Part shown: positions 13,111 through 16,601 of the stretch, piece after piece | Position numbering within the stretch: position 1 is the stretch's first letter | How the letters are laid out: every line of letters starts with the position of its first letter | Origin: Thermocrinis sp. | GTDB taxonomy: Bacteria; Aquificota; Aquificia; Aquificales; Aquificaceae | Direction of reading: 5' to 3' | Length of the DNA: 16,601 bases | Assembly (NCBI RefSeq): GCF_036781485.1 | Contig: NZ_DAIQAX010000001.1 | Coordinates: forward strand, 18,647-35,247 | Made by a program: the position numbers and the translations under genes | Notes under the pieces: generated by a model | The model's database searches: none | Seen by the model: only the letters and a program-made list of their open reading frames with translations | Told to the model about the DNA's origin: nothing

Positions 13111-13420
13111 AATTGCATCAAAGTTCCTAATCTACCGTGTGAAGTTGAAAGCATATCCTTCCCTTTCCTTCAAGACTTTATACAATTAATGAGACACTAC
13201 CGAAGCAAGCGACCTAATCCTTCTTGATGACAACTTCGCAACCATTGCCAAATCTATAAAAGAAGGAAGAAAAATTTACGACAACAAGCCATTACCTTTG
13301 CCCTTTCTTCTATCCAAAGTCGTAGAAATAGAAAAGTTTATAAAAAGACATTATAATCAGCTTAAATTTTTACCATTTTTAACCAAAAGTGTTACGTAGA
13401 ATTTTTAAGTTTAAAATAGT
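13111..13420. other. Degenerate intergenic region containing a P-type ATPase relic
   Basis: This 310-bp stretch lies between thiO and hsdR and holds no intact gene. The only recognisable content is the ATPase fragment at 13193-13285. Bases 13320-13420 are strongly AT-rich, resembling the adjoining restriction module. No terminator hairpin, repeat or tRNA was seen. Confidence 0.5.
13193..13285 (+). pseudogene. Fragment of a P-type cation-transporting ATPase
   Basis: In one frame 31 codons read DTTEASDLILLDDNFATI followed by AKSIKEGRKIYDN. This matches the highly conserved segment after the hinge (GDGVND) motif in P-type ATPases ('EASDxVLxDDNFAxIVxAIxEGRxIYDN'). Stops lie just upstream (taa tga before 13193), and the hinge and phosphorylation motifs are absent. 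Downstream the frame stays open to TAG 13397-13399; FLLSKVVE there may be a worn copy of the next family segment ('FLLSxNxxE'), but that is weak. This is a dead remnant on the plus strand, beside the restriction island. Confidence 0.72.
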
Positions 13421-16400
13421 TTATGCGGCATATAACTTTTCTATGTGTTCATAAATTTCAGAAGTAATTTGATCTATTTTCTCGTATTCTACCCTCTCTT
13501 CTAAAACTTTAAATAATATTTCCTTTATAGCTACTTTGATTCTTGCTCTCAAACTTTCCTTTTTATGCCAATCAACAATTTTAACAAAATATCCTAACTG
13601 CTTTTTAATTTCCTTTACTACATATATTATTTCTTCTTTATTTTTAAACACGCCTTCTTTTAACAACATATCATAAAAGGCTACTTCTTCTTCCGTCAAG
13701 TCTAATTCTTTCCCCTCGTTTAATTTCTTCTTTATTTCTTTTGCTATCTCTATTAACTCATTAATAACATCTACTGTAGTAATGAGTTTTACGTTATGTC
13801 TTTCAATCAACTTTTGCAATCTCTCATATAAAGACTTGTATCTAATAGGATTTACTCTTAGTTTTACCTTAAGCTCATCTTTAATAAGTTTCATTAAAAG
13901 GTCTGTTGCGTAATTTTTTTGGGTTAAACTTGAAATATTAGAGAGAAGCTCATCGTCTAAAATAGATATGTCTGGCTTATCTTTTTTAAGTAAAGAAAAT
14001 ATATCTACAGGTTCTTCTGCTGATATACTTTTTGAAATAAGTTGACTAATCTCATATTCTAATTCCTTTGATATTTCCTTCCTTGAAGGAACTTTATACT
14101 TAACTATCATCTTTTTGATCATCTCAAAAAACTTAATATCATTCTTTATCTTAATTGTTTCAGGATGGGGGCTTGCCAAAGCATAAGCCTTTTTAAGGGC
14201 TATATAATTTTTGATAAAGCTTCGTTTTAACTTTTCATCGTTTAGTAAATTGTATGCAGACACTGTAAGTTGAGCTAATTCTTCAGGGGTTAACTCTGTC
14301 CAGTTTTGATAATTTAATCCATAAAACATAGAAGAAACTATATCGTATTTTTCCTTTAAAACATCTATAACTTCATTTATATTAGTTAACACTTGATTTA
14401 TAGCCGAAATTGTATATTGGCTTAAAGACTTCCTTAAATCATCAGCAATCCCGATATAATCAACTATAAGACCTGCTGGTTTATCTTTAAATACTCTATT
14501 TACCCGTGCTATTGCTTGCATTAAATTATGGTTTTTCATCGGTTTATCAATATACATGGTATGAAGACAAGGCACGTCAAAGCCTGTCAAAAGCATATCT
14601 ACTACAATTACTATTTTTGGGTCTTTTTCTGGATTTTTAAAATTGTTCAAAATTTCCTCTAACTGGTCTTTATTTCTTATGAAAGGATGATAATCTTCAG
14701 GGTCTTTTTTCTTATTTCCTGACATTATAACTTCTATAGAGGGAGCATCAGGAATGCTTTTAATAGCCTTATAAAGTTCAACTGCAACCTTTCTTGAAAT
14801 CACAACCACCATTCCCTTGCCTTCGAGCGTTTCGGTTCTTTTATTAAAATGCTCTACAATATCCTTAGCTATTTTTTTTAAGCGTTCCGGTGATAAAACT
14901 AACTCTTCAATTCTTGCATATTTTCTTTTTAAGCTCTCTTTCAGTTCTGGTTCAAGCCCTTCTGACAGCTCCTCAAACTCTTCGTCTATAAACTCATTGG
15001 TTAAATGAAGCTCTGCAAGCCTTGGTTCATAATATATAGGAACTATTACTCTATGTCTGAGTGCTTTGTCCATGGGATATACACTTATTGGTTCGCCAAA
15101 TACAAGGTAAGTATCTCTATCTTGAAGCTCTATAGGGGTTGCGGTAAATCCCATAAAGGAAGCGTTAGGGATAGCCTTCCTTAAATTTTGAGCAAGCTCA
15201 CGATATTGACTTCTGTGAGCTTCATCTGCAACAATAATGATATTTTTTCTTTCTGTAAGCAGTGGATACTCTTCAGCTTTTTTCCTTCCAAATTTTTGAA
15301 TGGTTGTAAATAATATCCCTCCTGCCGATGTCTTAACCGTTTCTTGTAGATCCTTTATACTTTCTGCCTGCTTTGCTATAGGAAATTGCGAGAAAAGTTT
15401 ATAGAGTTGTTCATCAAGACTATTTCTATCAGTTATAAAAATTATAAGCGGATTTTCAAGTTCTCTCATTTTTAAAACTTTTCTTGCATAAAAAAGCATA
15501 GTAAGTGATTTGCCAGAACCTTGGGTATGCCAAACAACCCCAATCCTTTTTTCTTCCGGAGTTTTACCTTCTAAGACGCATTTAACGGTTTTTACAACAG
15601 CCTTTTTTACGGTGTAAAATTGATGATAGCTTGCTATCTTCTTCTTATAAGTTTCTCCTTCCTTTTCGTAAAATACAAAATCGTTCAAAAATTCAGTAAG
15701 ATGCTCTTTTCTGAATAATCCTTTAATTAATAGCTCAAGAGAAGTTAGTTCTCTGTTATTATAGAAGTATCTATAATAACCATCAGCAACCTCTTCAACC
15801 TTTATATCATCATCACTTAAAATTCCTTCCCATACAAAAAATCTTTCCCAATCGCTCGTTGGTGAGCCATACTTAGTTTCGTATCCATCTGAGGCAACGA
15901 TAATTTGAGAATAGACATAAAGTTGAGGTATATCTTTTATTTTTCTTTGATGGTCTAAAAAGGCATCTTTTGCAGTTTCTTCGGCGTTAAAGCTTTTTAA
16001 TTCAAAAACTGCTACGGGTAAACCATTTATAAACACAACAAGGTCTGGGACTCTGTGTTGCCCCTTTTCATACTGATATTCAACTTTAAATTGGTTAGCC
16101 AGAAGAAATTCGTTATTTTCTATGTTTTCAAAATCTATCAGCTTAACAGGTCTTGTTCTTTCTTCTGCTCCTTCCCTAAAAGTAAGTTTTACTCCTCCTG
16201 TTAAAAGGTCATAAAAGAGTTTACTTTTTATCGCAAAATCTGGATGGTCAAGCTCAATAATCTTTTTATAAACTTCTTCTGCCAAGTTATCTGTAAGCCA
16301 GGGGTTTATTCTTTTTATTGCTTGAGTAAGCCTATTCTTTAAAACACAATGTCTATAAGATTCTCTTTCTCCCTTGTCAGGTATAAGCTCAGAGCCGTGA

Positions 16401-16480
16401 ATGTAAGAATAGCCGATTTCTTTAAACCATTTTATGGCAGGTTGTTCAACAAGATAATCTTCGGTGAGATGTCTTATCAT
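13421..16480 (-). CDS. hsdR: Type I restriction enzyme, R (motor/nuclease) subunit HsdR
   Basis: 1019 residues, normal for HsdR. The N-terminal PD-(D/E)xK nuclease shows Asp146 in VPDLVVF and Glu160/Lys162 in AVFELKS. The SF2 translocase has Walker A HTQGSGKS (318-325), Asp-Glu-Ala-His at 419-422 (VADEAHRSQY) and motif III GFTATP (444-449), then a second RecA domain including DMLLTGFDVP and QAIARVNR, and a long C-terminal helical region rich in Lys/Glu. With HsdM and HsdS it cuts unmethylated DNA after ATP-driven translocation. ATG 16480 is preceded by GAGGAG 7 nt away; a TTG at 16495 is less likely. It begins 1 nt after the hsdS stop. It is clearly AT-richer than neighbours (15001-15060 has 20 G+C of 60, against 31 of 60 at 11401-11460), suggesting transfer. 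No disabling change was seen. Confidence 0.96.
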   Translation of the reverse strand: MIRHLTEDYLVEQPAIKWFKEIGYSYIHGSELIPDKGERESYRHCVLKNRLTQAIKRINPWLTDNLAEEVYKKIIELDHPDFAIKSKLFYDLLTGGVKLTFREGAEERTRPVKLIDFENIENNEFLLANQFKVEYQYEKGQHRVPDLVVFINGLPVAVFELKSFNAEETAKDAFLDHQRKIKDIPQLYVYSQIIVASDGYETKYGSPTSDWERFFVWEGILSDDDIKVEEVADGYYRYFYNNRELTSLELLIKGLFRKEHLTEFLNDFVFYEKEGETYKKKIASYHQFYTVKKAVVKTVKCVLEGKTPEEKRIGVVWHTQGSGKSLTMLFYARKVLKMRELENPLIIFITDRNSLDEQLYKLFSQFPIAKQAESIKDLQETVKTSAGGILFTTIQKFGRKKAEEYPLLTERKNIIIVADEAHRSQYRELAQNLRKAIPNASFMGFTATPIELQDRDTYLVFGEPISVYPMDKALRHRVIVPIYYEPRLAELHLTNEFIDEEFEELSEGLEPELKESLKRKYARIEELVLSPERLKKIAKDIVEHFNKRTETLEGKGMVVVISRKVAVELYKAIKSIPDAPSIEVIMSGNKKKDPEDYHPFIRNKDQLEEILNNFKNPEKDPKIVIVVDMLLTGFDVPCLHTMYIDKPMKNHNLMQAIARVNRVFKDKPAGLIVDYIGIADDLRKSLSQYTISAINQVLTNINEVIDVLKEKYDIVSSMFYGLNYQNWTELTPEELAQLTVSAYNLLNDEKLKRSFIKNYIALKKAYALASPHPETIKIKNDIKFFEMIKKMIVKYKVPSRKEISKELEYEISQLISKSISAEEPVDIFSLLKKDKPDISILDDELLSNISSLTQKNYATDLLMKLIKDELKVKLRVNPIRYKSLYERLQKLIERHNVKLITTVDVINELIEIAKEIKKKLNEGKELDLTEEEVAFYDMLLKEGVFKNKEEIIYVVKEIKKQLGYFVKIVDWHKKESLRARIKVAIKEILFKVLEERVEYEKIDQITSEIYEHIEKLYAA

Positions 16481-16481
16481 T

Positions 16482-16601
16482 TTATATCTCCTCAACCCTT
16501 AATTTTCCAAATACAAGCAAAGGTAAAAGTGTATCTCTGATTTTGCGTAAGGTTATTATTTGCTTTTGGTTGAGGATGATTTTCTGGAATAGGGGCTCTA
16601 C
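16482..16601 (-). CDS. hsdS: Type I restriction specificity subunit HsdS, C-terminal fragment at window edge
   Basis: The last 39 codons and the TAA (16484-16482) of a minus-strand gene continue beyond the window. The segment KQIITLRKIRDTLLPLLVFG followed by KLRVEEI is the conserved C-terminal end of HsdS target-recognition subunits ('LxxLRDxLLPKLxSGxLRV'), part of a coiled coil that contacts HsdM. The 1-nt gap to hsdR indicates one transcript in the order hsdS-hsdR; hsdM is expected further upstream (beyond 16601). The target sequence cannot be deduced since both recognition domains are outside the window. Identification rests on this short motif plus position. Confidence 0.85.
   Translation of the reverse strand, partial: VEPLFQKIILNQKQIITLRKIRDTLLPLLVFGKLRVEEI

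Noticed and set aside
1..16601. CRISPR arrays, insertion sequences, tRNA genes, toxin-antitoxin pairs
   Set aside because: No regularly spaced repeats, transposase motifs, cloverleaf sequences or small paired genes of that kind were found in the intergenic regions read on both strands.

Overview
The window reads as thermophilic bacterial chromosome, most likely of the order Aquificales (Hydrogenobacter/Thermocrinis/Aquifex type). This placement is an inference. It rests on a methionyl-tRNA synthetase ending without the C-terminal tRNA-binding domain (the arrangement known from Aquifex), a dPGM-like histidine phosphatase of the kind Hydrogenobacter uses as phosphoserine phosphatase, heavy use of AGA/AGG/ATA codons, a C-terminal CxC motif in the MTA/MTI phosphorylase, compact operons and many genes without a Shine-Dalgarno sequence. 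No database search was possible.

Layout. 1-139 is 5S rRNA, presumably the end of an rRNA operon. 300-884 holds a DUF420 membrane protein and a truncated DUF202 relic too short for routine gene calling. 1001-1834 is a methylthioadenosine/methylthioinosine phosphorylase, convergent with a leftward operon (5091 to 1831): ABM-fold protein, coaBC, yaaA family, family 2 glycosyltransferase. A second leftward operon (8012 to 5179) encodes a class II aldolase, an aldehyde dehydrogenase and a CcdA-like thiol-electron transporter. A 60-bp divergent promoter region separates it from a rightward gene encoding TatD nuclease fused to a radical SAM domain (8073-9437). Next come a decayed gene (9474-9900, one stop codon and one frameshift), a histidine phosphatase on the minus strand, a small SRP RNA gene on the minus strand (10511-10587) not recorded as an ORF, and metG-thiO on the plus strand. 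Downstream of thiO lie a P-type ATPase relic (13193-13285) and an AT-rich type I restriction module on the minus strand: complete hsdR and the last 39 codons of hsdS, cut by the window edge.

Themes. (1) S-adenosylmethionine by-products: the phosphorylase, the class II aldolase/aldehyde dehydrogenase pair and the radical SAM fusion could belong to a salvage route for methylthioadenosine or 5'-deoxyadenosine. This is a hypothesis; the isomerase is not in the window. (2) Very short or absent 5' leaders: several start codons lie 6-10 nt after a -10-like hexamer and lack a Shine-Dalgarno. (3) The SRP RNA/metG divergent promoter is a 14-bp perfect palindrome containing two overlapping TATAAT boxes, and the 3' end of the SRP RNA carries the apparent Shine-Dalgarno of the phosphatase gene. 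(4) Genome decay: three separate relics (DUF202, the 9474 gene, P-type ATPase) in 16.6 kb, the last at the edge of the restriction island.

I found no CRISPR array, insertion sequence, tRNA or novel multi-gene defence system. The restriction module is a conventional type I system as far as it can be seen.
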